Shown piece after piece: positions 39,801 to 52,647 of a stretch of DNA of 64,000 nt; position 1 is the first letter of the stretch; every line of letters starts with the position of its first letter. The notes beneath the pieces were generated by a model. The model was not told where the DNA came from, did not search any database, and saw nothing but the letters and a program-made list of their open reading frames with translations. The stretch covers positions 19,764,550 to 19,828,549 of the forward strand of contig NC_084707.1 of assembly GCF_033807575.1 (NCBI RefSeq). The letters run 5' to 3'. This stretch comes from Cydia pomonella (lineage: Eukaryota > Arthropoda > Insecta > Lepidoptera > Tortricidae). The position numbers and the translations under genes were made by a program.

Positions 39801-41785
39801 GCGGTTGACGTATTTCAATGTCACTTAACTTATTATTAAAATATTTTCTCTTTTCATACGTTAACTATAAAAAACAAGTTTTAGATGTAGCAATATTTAT
39901 TTGTTGTATTCATAATTATTATAGTAATTTAGTTACCCAATTCCTTACTAGATGTCACTTTAGCAGAATGAAACTAGCTAACGCTTGTTCATCATGGAAT
40001 GTACGAAACCCGCTGTGAACACAACTGTTTTGATCTTTCCAAAGGTTAACGGGGAATGATGATTGGATTGGACATGCGACTGCGTGAAGTCCGCAACCAC
40101 TGTTACGCTTTGGCGGGCCTAAATTCCACTGACCCCTATTTTTTGGAAAGATCAATCCAAAGGAAAGTACATAATGTAGTTTTTTTAAACGATCGATTAC
40201 AGTGGCAGTAGTGAAAACTGGAAATCGACTAATTTCCAAACAAGACTTGATCTTGAGTCAAGTTTTCCAAAAATTGTAGAGTAGGCTCCTGAATGTTTTA
40301 GATACGTTATAGGAGGGGTCAGTTATTTAGAACAAAGCTTGTGTTTACACACCACTGCTGAAACTATTTATTTCATCACACTTGCTCGAAAAAGATGTTA
40401 TTTCATGCAGCTGTTCTGAAGGACAAAGGCCTATATTGTTCCCGCGGGAGTTGTGGATTGTAAAAAAAGCTCTATAGCTTTTTTTTATTAATTCACACGA
40501 ATTAACTAGATATACATGAGATTTACTATTAAAATATTAACGTTTCTAATGAAGTATTTTTGTTCAAGATTAAAAATTTGTAATTTGATCATTTTAATAG
40601 CCGTTTAAAATATTTTTACACAATTTTCAATTGTGGCTGAACGTCGGAAAGGTCTGTGCCTTCGATGTTTAAACTGTTAAAACATGATAATATGGCGGAC
40701 GAATGTTTGAAATGTCACCGTACCTATTTAAGAATAATTTTGCTTAAAATTAAGTATTTTTTTCGCAAGTATGATGAAAAACATTGTGTGTAACTCCGGG
40801 GGTAAGAATATTGTTACTCGAGTCTTTAATATATAGACTCGTACAATATTTCTCAAAGGTTAGCTGGAAGAGATCCCTTATAGGTATAAGTTCGCCTTTG
40901 TACGTAATTTTTTTTTATTTTATTTTGTCTGTTTTATGTTAACCTATGTATGTGCAATAAAATAAAGTGACATACATACATATTTCACTTACCCCCCTCA
41001 TTGCACAATCTACTATTGGAAATTGGTCTGTTGGAAGTTGTTTTAAGTTTCAAAATTCATTTCATAGAACCATGCAAACAGTGTTCGAGTGCAATCGTCC
41101 AGATAAATTCTAATCAAAGTTTGACATCCCTAATATCCCAATTGCTCCTGCCAACGCGAAACATAATTCACATAATTGTATTGTGCGTTGCGTCACGAAT
41201 AACGCCCCTAATGTTCGTATTATTAGTATATCGGGTCAGAGACTAGTTATTATTAAAAACCACTTAAAACGAAGTACCTACACCACCTACTAATAAATCT
41301 GCACGGGCACAAAGAGGCGTCTAGCAGAGATAAAATCAGTAGACGGTATCACTTTAACGAAGCATAGGACCTTTACTTACTTATATAAAATAATTGATCA
41401 AGATATATCAAAGTGTCATTACATGGGTAAACGAATATCAAAGCACCATACAAAATATTGTGTGGAACTGAGAAAGTAGGTCTCTAATCTCTATCGTCTA
41501 CAACAATGACAAGAATAAGTAGTCGATTCACACTGTAACCTATCTTTGCAACATTCTTATCGGATTGCGATTAAGCGAATAAAGTAATTTATATGGAGAT
41601 TAGGGGTCTTTACCATACAGATTTACCCAAAAGAAAACTGGAGAAAAAATGCACAGTTTTTATATTGTCTACAACTCCGTCGTGACCGGTTTTAGGTGAT
41701 ATAAGTTATAGCTAGAGGTACCTATTGAATATGTTTGGACTTCCGGTAGGTACTGAACTTGTATGGCGAGATCTTTTTGGGGTTA
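36815..41785. other. 5-kb intergenic stretch, no gene supported
   Basis: Mostly unique AT-rich DNA. It holds T-rich and A-rich tails suggestive of old retroposed 3' ends at 37640-37800 and 40900-40975. Open frames at 38521, 38775, 39247 and 41001 have no domain, no splice partners and biased composition, so none is called. Confidence 0.4.
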
Positions 41786-41900
41786 GGGTCGGCAACGCGC
41801 ATGTAACTCCTCTGGAGTTGCAGGTGTACATAGGCTACGGAGACTGCTTACCATCAGGCAGGCCGTATGCTTGTTTGCCACCGACGTAGTATAAAAAAAA
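41786..41900 (-). repeat. GGTGGCAAACAAGCATACGG repeat, copy a
   Basis: Inverse of 44893-45010: GGCAACGCGCATGTAACTCC, TCTGGAGTTGCAGG, CATCAGGCAGGCCGTATGC, ending in a poly-A. About 115 bp. Confidence 0.75.
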
Positions 41901-42017
41901 AATCTAAAAATTCCCGGTTCTGGTCCGATTTTTTATAGGAACCTAACGATAACATTATCCTTACTTTCAGGGGCATACGAGACACAGTTGGTCGTGTATG
42001 ACCCATTAGCAGTCTAT

Positions 42018-42275
42018 GTTATACTGGTCTCTATTCGGGAGCGTGCCGCCGCGCATCCACTTCCACGGGCTATTCGACGCACGTCCGCAAATTACGCCGC
42101 GGGATAATTCAAGACACGATTCTTATGCGGCATGAGACTGGATACTAGCACTACCGTTACAAACGCTTATCTAGAGCGGGCGAGGCGAAGGTCACGACTA
42201 ACCAGTATAACACATGTCCTTGACCGCCGTAACAGCTATGCGTACTCGGGGAGCGTACTTATACTGGTTATTATA
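42018..42275. repeat. cluster of AACCAGTATAAC / GTTATACTGGTT inverted words
   Basis: GTTATACTGGT at 42018, AACCAGTATAAC at 42200 and TTATACTGGTTAT at 42258 give nested hairpins with GC-rich interiors. The same word occurs at 48047, 48108 (inverse, one change), 57858 (inverse) and 60876, suggesting termini of a short element. Confidence 0.45.
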
Positions 42276-42512
42276 CGCGTTGGACTTTTATAGGCTCGGT
42301 TAAGCGTTTTGAATAACATCCCAACGAGCAGAATCCTCTCTGTGTTTATAGAAAAAAATGCCGCTATACAATCTGACTGCGAAGCAATCAAGTCACTGGT
42401 AGATACAATTCGAATATCATACGTTTAAAAGAGAGTATTAATAGCACGTTTACACGTTAACATCTAGATGTTTGTATAGGTAAAGGACTCTCACAATCAC
42501 AATATGGAAAAC

Positions 42513-42579
42513 TAGTGTCCGACCGAAGTTTCGGTTTCGTCAGGTTTCGGCATGAAAAACATGTTTCGGTCGGACACTA
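42513..42579. mobile_element. 67-bp hairpin with TAGTGTCCGACCGAA ends
   Basis: TAGTGTCCGACCGAA at the left, TTCGGTCGGACACTA at the right, and TTTCGG words between. The GTCCGACCGA core is shared with the hAT-like element at 12983. No clear target duplication. Confidence 0.6.
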
Positions 42580-43338
42580 TAAGGGACGCATTAGACTAAA
42601 TAAAGACTAATTCTAGGGACTAGGTACCGAAGTCCATCGCACCGCACAGATCCAATACGTGTTTAAAAATAATATTACAACTTCTCCATATTCCAGCTAC
42701 AAGGATATACGGTTCGAAATTTCTAAAAGCACTGTTCTAACTTTTATTTTATATCCCTGATACTAAAATGCCAGTTCGATTACCCATTCTCCTACCCAAC
42801 TACCCACTTAATCTAGTTGGATTGTGTAAATTGCATAGTAAATTGACGAATACATAGAACTGTCTTTTTAGTATCTAGGAAATAAAAACATAGTTTATAC
42901 ATATAAGTGTAAGTGTAGTGCAAGTTAAATAAAAGCTCGTAATAAAAGTCGCTCCAATCTATTTCCTCTGAAGCAATCAAGTTACCGATAGACGCGGATA
43001 CAATTCGTATTCACGTTGGACTATGAATGAAACGAGCGCAGATAACGATATCAACCGCGCTTCAGTGGGTGTGTGTTTACAAAAGCGCGGTTAAATAAAT
43101 ATACTCACTATAAACAGTCAAATAAAACGACTATTTAAAAAGTTGTAAAACTCGCTCGATTATCCACCAGCGAACGCCTGTTTTGCATTTCAATATTATC
43201 CTGCATTTCAGCCGTGCGAGGTGAATTGGATCTTGAAATTCTGATAGTTAATAGTTTAACAACTATAACGATTGCCAGAACTATCTTTAACACAAGTAGG
43301 TATCTAGGTATATCAAAACTTCGTAAATCTGCAATAGA
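42580..43338. other. AT-rich intergenic stretch
   Basis: No gene or repeat recognised. Confidence 0.35.
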
Positions 43339-43469
43339 TTATCGCATTCACTGCCAACGTTTTCGTAGCGCTACACGCGTAGCCGATTCTAGCGTTTTCC
43401 CGCTTTGTAGAGGAAAGCAACTACGAACAGAGCGTCCGCCAAGCGGGTTCCCGGCACTCAATGTGTTAT
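43339..43469. mobile_element. piggyBac-like MITE, degraded copy
   Basis: CGCATTCACTGCC left and GGCACTCAATGTGTTA right resemble the TTAA element at 27487; both outer tetramers are TTAT here. The body (TTTTCGTAGCGCTACACGCG) differs from the 27487 copy, so a sister subfamily. Confidence 0.55.
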
Positions 43470-44887
43470 TCTTAGTTCCTGTTCAATATTTTATGTCGAA
43501 AAATCTTTTACCTCTGGAACGCTTGACTGATCGGATAATGTTTGTCTTAAGTATTTTGAAAGTGAGTATATGAAGTATATCATCAAATTTGCATTGCCAA
43601 TCTGCAGGAGATTTATATTGTTTACTTAATTCTTACTTGGCTCTCAATATTTTATGCGTATAAAAGTTTGTAGCTCCGTTTATAAATTTATCGCAGCTCT
43701 GCCAAGATACGCCATTAAAGTTTCATGCTCCCGTCACTCCGCCTGGAATGTTGGGAACTAACTGACGCATCGCAATTGGCTCCAGGGATAAGTTTCGTGA
43801 CAACTTTTGGCGTTATTTATAAGCTTTAATTGGCTTCTCGGCTACGTGCTTAATATTGAATATGCAGACCCCCTAAAGCTTGTTTTATTAATTAGTTTTA
43901 CACTCAAGAGTAATAAAAAGGAGTAACATTATATAGAAATTAAAAATATCCATAGGAATAGGAAGTGACCCGATTCCATTGATCTCGATTGTTTTGTGGG
44001 ACTACCTACGTATTAGGCGAGATGTGAGGTTCGTCGTAATTCTAAATTTGGAAAATAATCCGAAATATGAGTAGTTCGTGTTATGTTAACCTATTTCGTC
44101 GTCTTTTCCACACTTGTGTGTGTGGGTGGAAAACGTGTCCTTTGTAAGACGAACATTTTTTTATAAGAAATATTAAATGGAACGCGACAAATTTTCGGAT
44201 TTTTTAAATAACACTAGATTGAAGTGAAGCTTTGATTAAATGAATATACCTAGTTTGAATGGTCGAGAAAATCGAAATACTAAGCGGAGTGTTGAATACG
44301 AGTCTCCACTAGGTACCGTAGCTGCGAAAGGTCTCCAAATTAAGACTGTCACGAGAATATCATATGACGCACTTCGTCGAAGATAACATCATGAATTAGG
44401 AGTTAACGAGTTGCACAATATGAGATCTCTCCTAAACAAAGACAATTTTAAAAACGCCATTTGTCACATACACAGCGAAAGTCTGTGATTCAGCATTGAC
44501 ACGACTCCGAGAAGTCATGGTCTCGGTTTGTACCTTTCTCCAGTGATTCACAAGCAGAATGACGAGATATTTGGTAACAAGCAAAATGGCGACTCAGGAA
44601 CGTTACTGCTTTGAGTACCTACCTATATGCATGTTTTTTTGTACCTACTCTCAATGTGTTATATTAGACTCAATGTGTGTGGTGTTTTTTGTTTCCATTA
44701 TCAGAGGTGGATCAGGTGGGTGTTTAAGTAAATACTTAACTAATAAGCCTCGTTTTCAGTTATACTTATTAATTTGCTTGTTTTCAGAACCATATATATT
44801 TTACGTGAACACAAGACTTCACTATCTCTAACTGACTATCCGGACGATCATAAGAGTGTACTAAACCCCGTGTTTATGTAACTGAAA
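43470..44887. other. intergenic stretch, no feature
   Basis: Unique DNA; frames at 43214 and 44559 show no domain. Confidence 0.35.
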
Positions 44888-44892
44888 TCCAC

Positions 44893-45080
44893 TTTTTTTT
44901 TTTTTTACTACGTCGGTGGCAAACAAGCATACGGCCCGCCTGATGGTAAGCAGTCTCCGAAGCCTATGTACGCCTGCAACTCCAGAGGAGTTACATGCGC
45001 GTTGCCGGCTCTAACAACCCTCCCTCCCCTCGTTGAGCTCTGGCAACCTTACTCACCGGCAGGAACACAACGCTATGACT
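44893..45080 (+). repeat. GGTGGCAAACAAGCATACGG repeat, copy b
   Basis: Starts after a 14-T run; CTACGTCGGTGGCAAACAAG, ACTCCAGAGGAGTTACATGC, and extends further than copy a (CCTCGTTGAGCTCTGGCAAC). Confidence 0.75.
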
Positions 45081-45615
45081 ACTATGAGTAGGGTCTAGTG
45101 TTATTTGGCTGCGGTTTTCTGTAAGGTGGAGGTCGCTTTGATGCGTGATTCGACCAAAAAGGCACATACTGAAGCAATTTTTGCCCAAACTAGGTACTGA
45201 ACACGCGCGTTCCTTCGCGGATTTGTCGTCACCAACAAACTTAGCGACAGGGGACGAAACAGATTCACTTCTTTATACCAGTCCTATGTGGTCTCAAGAA
45301 TATTAAAATTAGGCTTACGAGAAAGGTGGAATTGTTTAATGTTACGCTTTAGGCAGGACGACAAAGTTGCTTGAAGTACTCTGCATAAACAAGGTCATGA
45401 TATTCTCAACTAGTTGATCATTTATTGCGGCAGTTCCGTTGTGGCCATTTAACCGGACTGTAATGTCGGTCATTATGCTTCTGGAGCGTGCGGTATCGGC
45501 ATGAATCGCCTAGTTGTCCGTCGAGAGGAACATCGCGCTATTTAATATGCTGTCCTAGCTATCTTTCCAATGAATAACTAGGAAATGTTATATGGACCAG
45601 GCTAAAGCTATATAT
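45081..45615. other. intergenic stretch, no feature
   Basis: No repeat or gene recognised. Confidence 0.3.
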
Positions 45616-45619
45616 GTAT

Positions 45620-47182
45620 ACATATATTGTCCTGACTGATTGACTGACTCCTCCTCAACGCAGAGCCGAAACTACAAATGCTAGAAGGTTGCATTTATAA
45701 AGTGTACAAGAGCTAATAAGCGATTTTGAGAAATTCAACCCCTAAGGGGGCTAAAAAGGGGATGAAAGTGTGTATGAGGTTCAAGTTTTATTTTAAGCTA
45801 GGACTTCGATACTTCGTAAATGTATTTGTGTTCAGTGTTTTTGAAAATTCATTTCCCAAGGTGGTGAAAAAGGGGTTGAAATATTGTACGGAGATCAATA
45901 CTTTTTTTGTGTGCGGGGCTTGAATCTTTGTGTAAAGACATATTATTAGAATACAAGAAAAGTAATTTCAGCGTTATTAAAAACTCATCCCTTAAAAAGT
46001 GGTAAAAAAGGGGTGGAAAGTTTGTATGGAGATCAAATCTTTTTTTGAGTATGAGACTTGAAACTTTGTATGTGGGCATATTATTAGAATACAAGAAAAG
46101 TTATTTCAGCGTTTTTAAAAATTCATCCCCTAAAAGTGTTAAATAGGGGTTGAAAGTTTATCTTAGCGCGGAGCTTGAATTTTTGTTTAAACACATAGTA
46201 TTAAAATACAAAGAAAGTAAATTAAGCGTCTTTAAAAATTCATCCCCTAAAAGGGTTAAAAGTGGTTGAAAGTTTGTATGGGGTTCAAATATTATTTTAA
46301 GCTAGGAACTTGAAACTTCGTTAAAAGGTGTTTTTTTTAAGAAGAAAACTAATTTCAGCGTTTTTGAAAATTCATCCGCCAAGGTAGTGAAAAGGGGGTT
46401 GAATATTTGTATGGAGATCAAACATTTTTGTGAGTGCGGGACTTGAATCTTTGTTTAAAGGCATATTATTAGAATGTAAGAAACGTAATTTCAGCATTTA
46501 AAAAAAATCATCCTCTAAAAGGGTTAAAAAGGGGTCTAAAGTTTGAATCCAGTAATAATGCTTTAAACCTTTTTAGAAAGGCATACTTAATATAACATTA
46601 CTAAAATAACTACTAATATTAACTCTCCTTTTAAAGTAAGCTAGGAACTGGAAACTTGGTAAAAGGGCATTATATTAAAACAGACGAAAACTAATTTTAC
46701 CGTTTTTGAAAATTCATTCCCTGAGTTGGTCAAAAAAGTGTTGAACGTTTGCATCAGGAACGAAATTTTTTGTAAACAATGAACTTGAAATCTCGTAAAA
46801 AGACACAATAATAGAAAACAAGAAAAGTGATTTCAGCGTGTTTAGAAATGTATTCCCTAAGGGAGTTAAAATAGATTGAAAGTTTTGATTAATCTCCTAA
46901 TTCGATGAAAAAGGGTTGAAAGTTTGCATCGGGAGCGAACATTATTTTAAATAGTGGACTTGAAAGTCTTCTAAGGGAGCTGAGAGGGATTATGTCGAGA
47001 TTTTTTTTTCAGTTAGGGGCTTGAGTCTTCGTTGGTTGGGACAAACAATTAGGCGTTGTAATTGATTAACCGTCCCGCTACTGCTATCTTCTGCTGCATA
47101 AAGTTCTAATAAGCTCATGTATAAAATATATAACCTCCGACAAAAATCCACGCGTACGAAGTCGCGGGCAACAGCTAGTATT
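45620..47182 (+). repeat. element with ~10 degenerate tandem ~135-bp units
   Basis: Units begin AATTCATCCCCTAAAAGGGT, then TAAAAAGGGGTTGAAAGTTT, GTATGGAGATCAAA and GGACTTGAAACTTTGT. Starts at about 45732, 45847, 45984, 46118, 46236, 46369, 46505, 46711, 46846 and 46891. It opens near CCTGACTGATTGACTGACTC and closes with ACGAAGTCGCGGGCAACAGC. Short frames are by-products. Confidence 0.8.
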
Positions 47183-47411
47183 ATATAAGTATATGTATAC
47201 ATATGAACTGATGTGAACTGAAGCAAACATTTGCTTATGGGCTCTTGCAACTACAGATACATATGATGATGTTGGTGTATTGGTGTTGAATTACATTCAT
47301 AATATGTGTCCATGCAATTTCGCACTTCGCTATGCAGATTTCTCTCTGTCAAAACAGTACCTGTTCATTCTCAGGAGCCCTAACCACCTTTCTTACCAAT
47401 GACAACGTAAA

Positions 47412-47838
47412 AAAACCGGCCAAGTGCGAGTCGGACTCGCGCGCCTAGGGTTTCGTACAAACTTATATTTATTATATGATGTAACTAAAAATTTACGGTT
47501 TTTGCAATTTTTCCTTTATCTGTGCTATAAGACGTTGCTTCGTACCAAAATTCAAGATTCTGAGTTCACGGGAAGTACCCTGTAGGTTTTGATTCCCTTG
47601 CGAGTGTAGATAATTTGCGGCATAAACGGCTGTTTCATTTGATTGCGTTGGCCTAGAAGATTGATTTTTTCACAGATCCAAGGGACATTAGACCTGAGTA
47701 TTTGATATAAATTCCAGCTTGATACCTCCACGCGTTCCTGAGAAAAAGGGTCTTGACAGACAGACAGACGGATGGACAGACAACAATGTGATCCTATAAG
47801 GGTTCCGTTTTTTCCTTTCGAGGTACGGAACCCTAAAA
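47412..47838 (-). repeat. GGCCAAGTGCGAGTCGGACTCGC repeat, compact copy
   Basis: AAAAAACCGGCCAAGTGCGA at the left, GAGGTACGGAACCCTAAAAAT at the right; 427 bp. It shows both termini of this subfamily without the tandem core seen at 19795. Confidence 0.8.
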
Positions 47839-47839
47839 A

Positions 47840-49195
47840 TAGGCGTCCACACTAGAAGTACTCTCCAGCTGCCTTTGTTTACAAAAAGTGAAATGTACAC
47901 CAAATTGCCAATTGCGGTAGGTAATGTAGCCGTACGGTCGTCTAACGACTTGTTGTTGATTGCGCTGATTGCCGCGGTATCACCAGGCTGTGCATTCCCA
48001 TTGCTTGCGTGATCACGGGGTACACACGGGGCCCACTCAGGCGACTAACCAGTATACCGATCCTGAGACTCACTAGTTTAAACAACGTACAATCGGAGTG
48101 CGCATTTATATTGGTTCGGTTAGTAACAGTCGGAATGCTACGAGTACCACTGCGCGCTCGTGACCCAGCTTAGGCTTTCTCCGCTGACAATTGTTTCTCG
48201 CGGCGTACACTCATTACTATTACTTCCACCTGTTTCATATAAACGTCTCAATGGCAGTTTTCTTTCAATTGCGTTAATTGCCAATTTTTATGTGTGATGG
48301 TTCCCAATTTTAGTCTCGTTAATGTGAAATGGACCATGTGTGTAATGAAAGTAGCGGAACCGTTTGACAATGGCATGTTAATAATATTTTCACTTTCTTG
48401 TTTTTTATTTACTAAGTAAACTGGTCTTTGCGGTGTTTTTATGGAGGTACTTATTGTAAATAGTTCATTGTGTAGATTTTATTATGTAGATAATTCTAAT
48501 GACGGGAAATAAAACCACCATTTGGCATAAGTAATATGATTAAATCGATTGAAAAGATGGCGCGCGTCCAAAATGGTTTGCGGGGTATCTATTTGAATAA
48601 CTTTTAAGAGTTTTCAATGTGATATCGAAATTTTTATATCGAAATCATTTTACCAATTATATTGTACAAGGTAGTTATCTCACTTTCTGGTAAAAGTAGA
48701 ACCGCAAAGTCCATCATTTCACATAGGTAGTTAACAAGGCAATCTCACAATTCTCTAAGGACCTCTGACCCATCTCAGCAAGTATATGGCGGCCGAGGGG
48801 TCAGGACGGACGTACTTAGGCGATATTACGGCATGTCGGATTGACGTTCTAAATCCTATTTTGATCGTCCCGATTTCACGTTGCTGTCAAACGACGATCG
48901 ACAGGGCTTTAACTCTCGTCTCGATTACACCCTCATCGTGAGCCCCACTGTACCTCGGATCTCGGATTATAACTTTTCGAAAAGTTGTCAAATATGTTAT
49001 ATTCATAAACAGATTTTAAATACATTTATTTAATGTCAATACTACGGCTATTACCTAGTTGGTTACTAAGTTCTGTTACTCGATTTGCAACCTCTTTATT
49101 TCCGTTAAAACAAATGCTACCGAAAAAATAAAAAATGACATAATGTGGTGGATTTGTGAGCTTTAATTATATACCACACATAACGCTTATCTCGT
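47840..49195. other. intergenic stretch
   Basis: A short hairpin at 48043-48123 (CTAACCAGTATA / TATATTGGTTCGGTTAG) is the only structure noted. No gene. Confidence 0.35.
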
Positions 49196-49199
49196 CGTA

Positions 49200-50379
49200 T
49201 CTATAATGAATTGGGGCCTAAATTGCAAGAAACCCCGTCCGGAAGCAAAAGTTGTTGGCAATACAGATGTCTGTGAAGAGAAGCTCCCTAAAAAAAGTTA
49301 TAAATGAAGACCTTGGACTTACCGCAGGCAAAAAGGTCATTTGCTTAATGGACGATTAATGACTATGAGGCTAAAAAGAAGTCGCGTGCTGTTGAAGCGG
49401 TACGCACAAAATGGCCACCGAAAAATACTATTTACAGTTTTACAGATAAAAAAATTTTTACCATTGAAGAATGTTGTAACCGCCAGAATGACAGTATGCA
49501 AAAAACAGTCAAGAGGCGATTGCGGCTGTTCCGAGAGTGCAATGAGGCCATCATCCCTCTTATGTGACGATTTGTCTGGGTGTGTCATACTCAGGGCTAA
49601 CACAGGTTCATTTCTGTGAAAAAGGTGTGAAAACTGGGGCCAAAGTTTACCAGGAAACCGTTCTCGAACCAATAGTGAAGCCCTTAAGCCACACCCTATT
49701 TCAAAACTAGCCATGGGTCTTTCAACAGGACTCAGCTCCTGCACATAAGGCGCTGGAGAAGCGCTGGTGGCCTAGCGGTAAGAGCGTGCGACTTGCAATC
49801 CGGAGGTCGCGGGTTCAAACCCCGGCTCGTACCAATGAGTTTTCAGAACTTATGTACGAAATATCATTTGATATTTACCACTCGCTTTTCGGTGAAGGAA
49901 AACATCGTGAGGAAACCGGACTAATCCTAACAAGGCCTAGTTTACCCTCTGGGTTGGAAGGTCAGATGGCAGTCGCTTTCGTAAAAACTAGTGCCTACGC
50001 CAAATCTTGGGATTAGTTGTCAAGCGGACCCCAGGCTCCCATGAGCCGTGGCAAAATGCCGGGACAACGCGAGGAAGAAGAAGCTCCTGCACATAAGGCA
50101 AAAACAACTCAAGTTTGGTTTCGAAGGAACAAAATTGACTTTACTGCCCACGAAGACTGGCCGTCCTTCAGCCCGGACCTTAACCCCCTGGATTATGCCA
50201 TATGGCAGGTTATTGACGAGAAAACCTGTGCTAAACCCCACACAAATCTTGACTCCCTCAAGCGGGCCATAGTTAAGATAGTGACGGAATTAGACATGAC
50301 AATCGTGCGTGCCGCTATTGATGACTGGCCTCGTCGTTTGAGGGCCTGTGTCAAGGCCAGAGGAGGCCATTTTGAATGA
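49200..50379 (+). pseudogene. mariner-type transposase, broken and split by a SINE
   Basis: DDE transposase relic. N-terminal to middle pieces in shifting frames include LGLTAGKKVICLMDD, KKSRVLLKRYAQNGHRKILF and HRFISVKKV; the C-terminal piece from 50100 is open: WPSFSPDLNPLDYAIWQV, DDWPRRLRACVKARGGHFE. SPDLNPLDY carries the last catalytic Asp of the family. Stops and frameshifts occur around 49345-49700. The SINE (49752-50081) separates QLLHIR/K from the KTTQVWF part. The C-terminal motif suggests the maT/Bmmar1 branch; no terminal repeats could be fixed. Confidence 0.85.
49752..50081 (+). mobile_element. (GAA)n-tailed SINE, full-length, with 18-bp target duplication
   Basis: tRNA-like head: A box TGGCCTAGCGGTAAGAGC and B box GGGTTCAAACCCC, then the body shared with 16340-16581, ending GAAGAAGA. 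AGCTCCTGCACATAAGGC flanks both sides (49734-49751 and 50082-50099). The insertion target is the mariner pseudogene, so the SINE is younger than that copy. Confidence 0.93.
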
Positions 50380-50399
50380 TATTGTCATATGTAATTCCT

Positions 50400-52640
50400 G
50401 ATTTTGTGTACTTCGTTTTAATATATAGTTTATTCAACTTTCGTTCGTATATTTTATGTAGAATAAAGATTATTGCAGTAACAGAATTTAGTAACCAACT
50501 AGGCATGCCTTCAATCTAGCATTTATCGATGATTCAGTATCGAACACTAACTTGGTTACTTTTTGACCTTCTGCTGTAATATCCAATGCTTTAAGTGTGT
50601 CGTTATTTTTCAATCTGCGGCGGTATCATGGTCGCATTTTTTGTCACTGTCATGTCATGCGTCACTTTCGCACTTACCCAGTTGTTAGAACGTGACAGAC
50701 ATGATGACAGATGATAAAGAACCAACTATCTTAGCCCTACTGAGCGTAGGTAAGTGCATACAGTTATATGCGCTTTTAATCATAGAGGAAAAGTATAATA
50801 GGGTTTCCGTCCGTTTAGACTTGTGTAACGGTTACCGTGAGAAGAAAGCGCGACTCGACTAGGTTCGGGTGCCTGCTCGCTACTGTTCGATACATAACAG
50901 TACTGACACACGTACCTACTTGTAGTGCTATACGAATTATGGGCGTCTACGTATTAAGTAAGGGCAGCCACGCGAAGAAGCTTTGATCGTGCAGGGAGCT
51001 GCTTACTACGATGTTCATTAGCACCGCTGCCTACATACCGATGTAAACAGTTAACACGAATTGTGTGTCATCATCTTTACTAGGTCAAACTTGCCTACCG
51101 CTCGTTTACAAGCATTATGACTTATTTATAATAACAGTTGCCGTTAAACGTAGGCTGTTGGAACAACTTTCATGTTTATGAGAAATCGGATAATGATCTA
51201 AAGATTTGTATCTATGAATGATATCAAGATTTCCAAGCAAAAAACAAGTATTAGGTGTATTTACTATAGTTTTCCCGATACGGTTATACATCTGTATCCG
51301 ATTGATAATAATTGCAACAGGATTAATAGACGGATTCCGGATCCCTTCTGCAATGTAATTTAACTTCCCTTTGGTTATTTTTGGTATAATTATGTAGCCC
51401 CGATGAAACTGATTTTACTTGTAAAAAGATAATTATTCATGGGCGCGGCTTCGTGAAAACATGTGTTGTCGGCACAAATATTAAGTATGATATCAGGCAA
51501 TTAAAGTTCCGAATGTAATTATGTTTAATGGTTTATCGGAATTCTTTCAGCGAGCGCTGTGCTGGGTCGGTTGCCGAGCTAACGTAGGGTTACCGGATAC
51601 AAATCCTGATAATATACCTCATTATTGTTAATAGATAAATCCTGTTATTTTATGTACGATAGCGTTTGGTGTTCGAATTCATAAATAAATTAACAGGTAA
51701 GTACTCGTATTTAAAGTCCCTATATGACCATAAAGTCCTTGCTTGTGTACGAAGTAACACATCATATTTTCCACTTTCTTCTTTGTTCCTCGATGAAGGA
51801 AATTCTAAAGGACAATAGCCCAAACGTTATAGGATAACATTCTTGTACCTACCCAACAGTGGGACGTACCCCGTGTATTTGGTATTAAATAAAGCTCAAA
51901 ATATTTCTGTAATTCCAATGTTTAACTTCCTAATGTTTTACAAAGAATCCAGACGTCTAGTAACCCTAACCTGTGTATGAAGAGCGGGGAAGTGTGAAAT
52001 GCGCGGTATGCGGGGCGTCAAGTTAATGAATCGAAGCGGACTTTACTAGTCGCCGCGTAAAAACGCGCGCCGTTGGCGACCGCGATGCCGAGCGACGCGC
52101 GACGATAGCCTGATGCTGATGCTATCGCGCGTACACTTGGATTAACACTAGTGCGTTTAATTTAAATATATACAGTACCTACCCGTTGATAAAATGCTGA
52201 GGTATTCATGATATTTAGATAAATTATATCTTATTCGTTTATTTATCTCACAAGTGTAACGAACGAACTCTATGCTTAGAAATATTTGTATTTTTTGATC
52301 AATGTTTGAAAAGTTACAACGCCTAGTAGCAGGCAGTAAAATAAAATAGTCCTAAGAAAGCTCAATTTTCCATCTTCAAATCTGATGTTTTTTTTCGTTT
52401 AGTAGATATATAAATGTGTCGGGAAAGTATTATACCTAAAAACATTGAATACCTACATAGTTTCTCATCATGAACAGGACACGTGTAAATTATATTTTGG
52501 TGCCTATGGAGTGACTTACTTTCCGAGCTTCGGAAACGACTTAAGGGGTACCAAGGGTAAGAGAGATAAAGGCCGTTTGTAAAGATGTACATTGCTACGT
52601 AACAAAAATAAAGTGACATAAATTGAATAACGTATTCAAT
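50400..52640. other. intergenic stretch, no gene supported
   Basis: 50640-50715 has CTGTCATGTCATGCGTCAC / GTGACAGACATGATGACAG, an imperfect palindrome. 52010-52140 is a GC-rich unique patch. Nothing else recognised. Confidence 0.35.
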
Positions 52641-52647
52641 TTTACTT

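Noticed and set aside
43214..43573. 119-codon open frame
   Set aside because: Its centre is a degraded piggyBac-like MITE.
49760..49835. Functional tRNA gene
   Set aside because: A and B boxes are present but the acceptor ends do not pair, and the sequence continues into a SINE body with a (GAA)n tail and target duplications.
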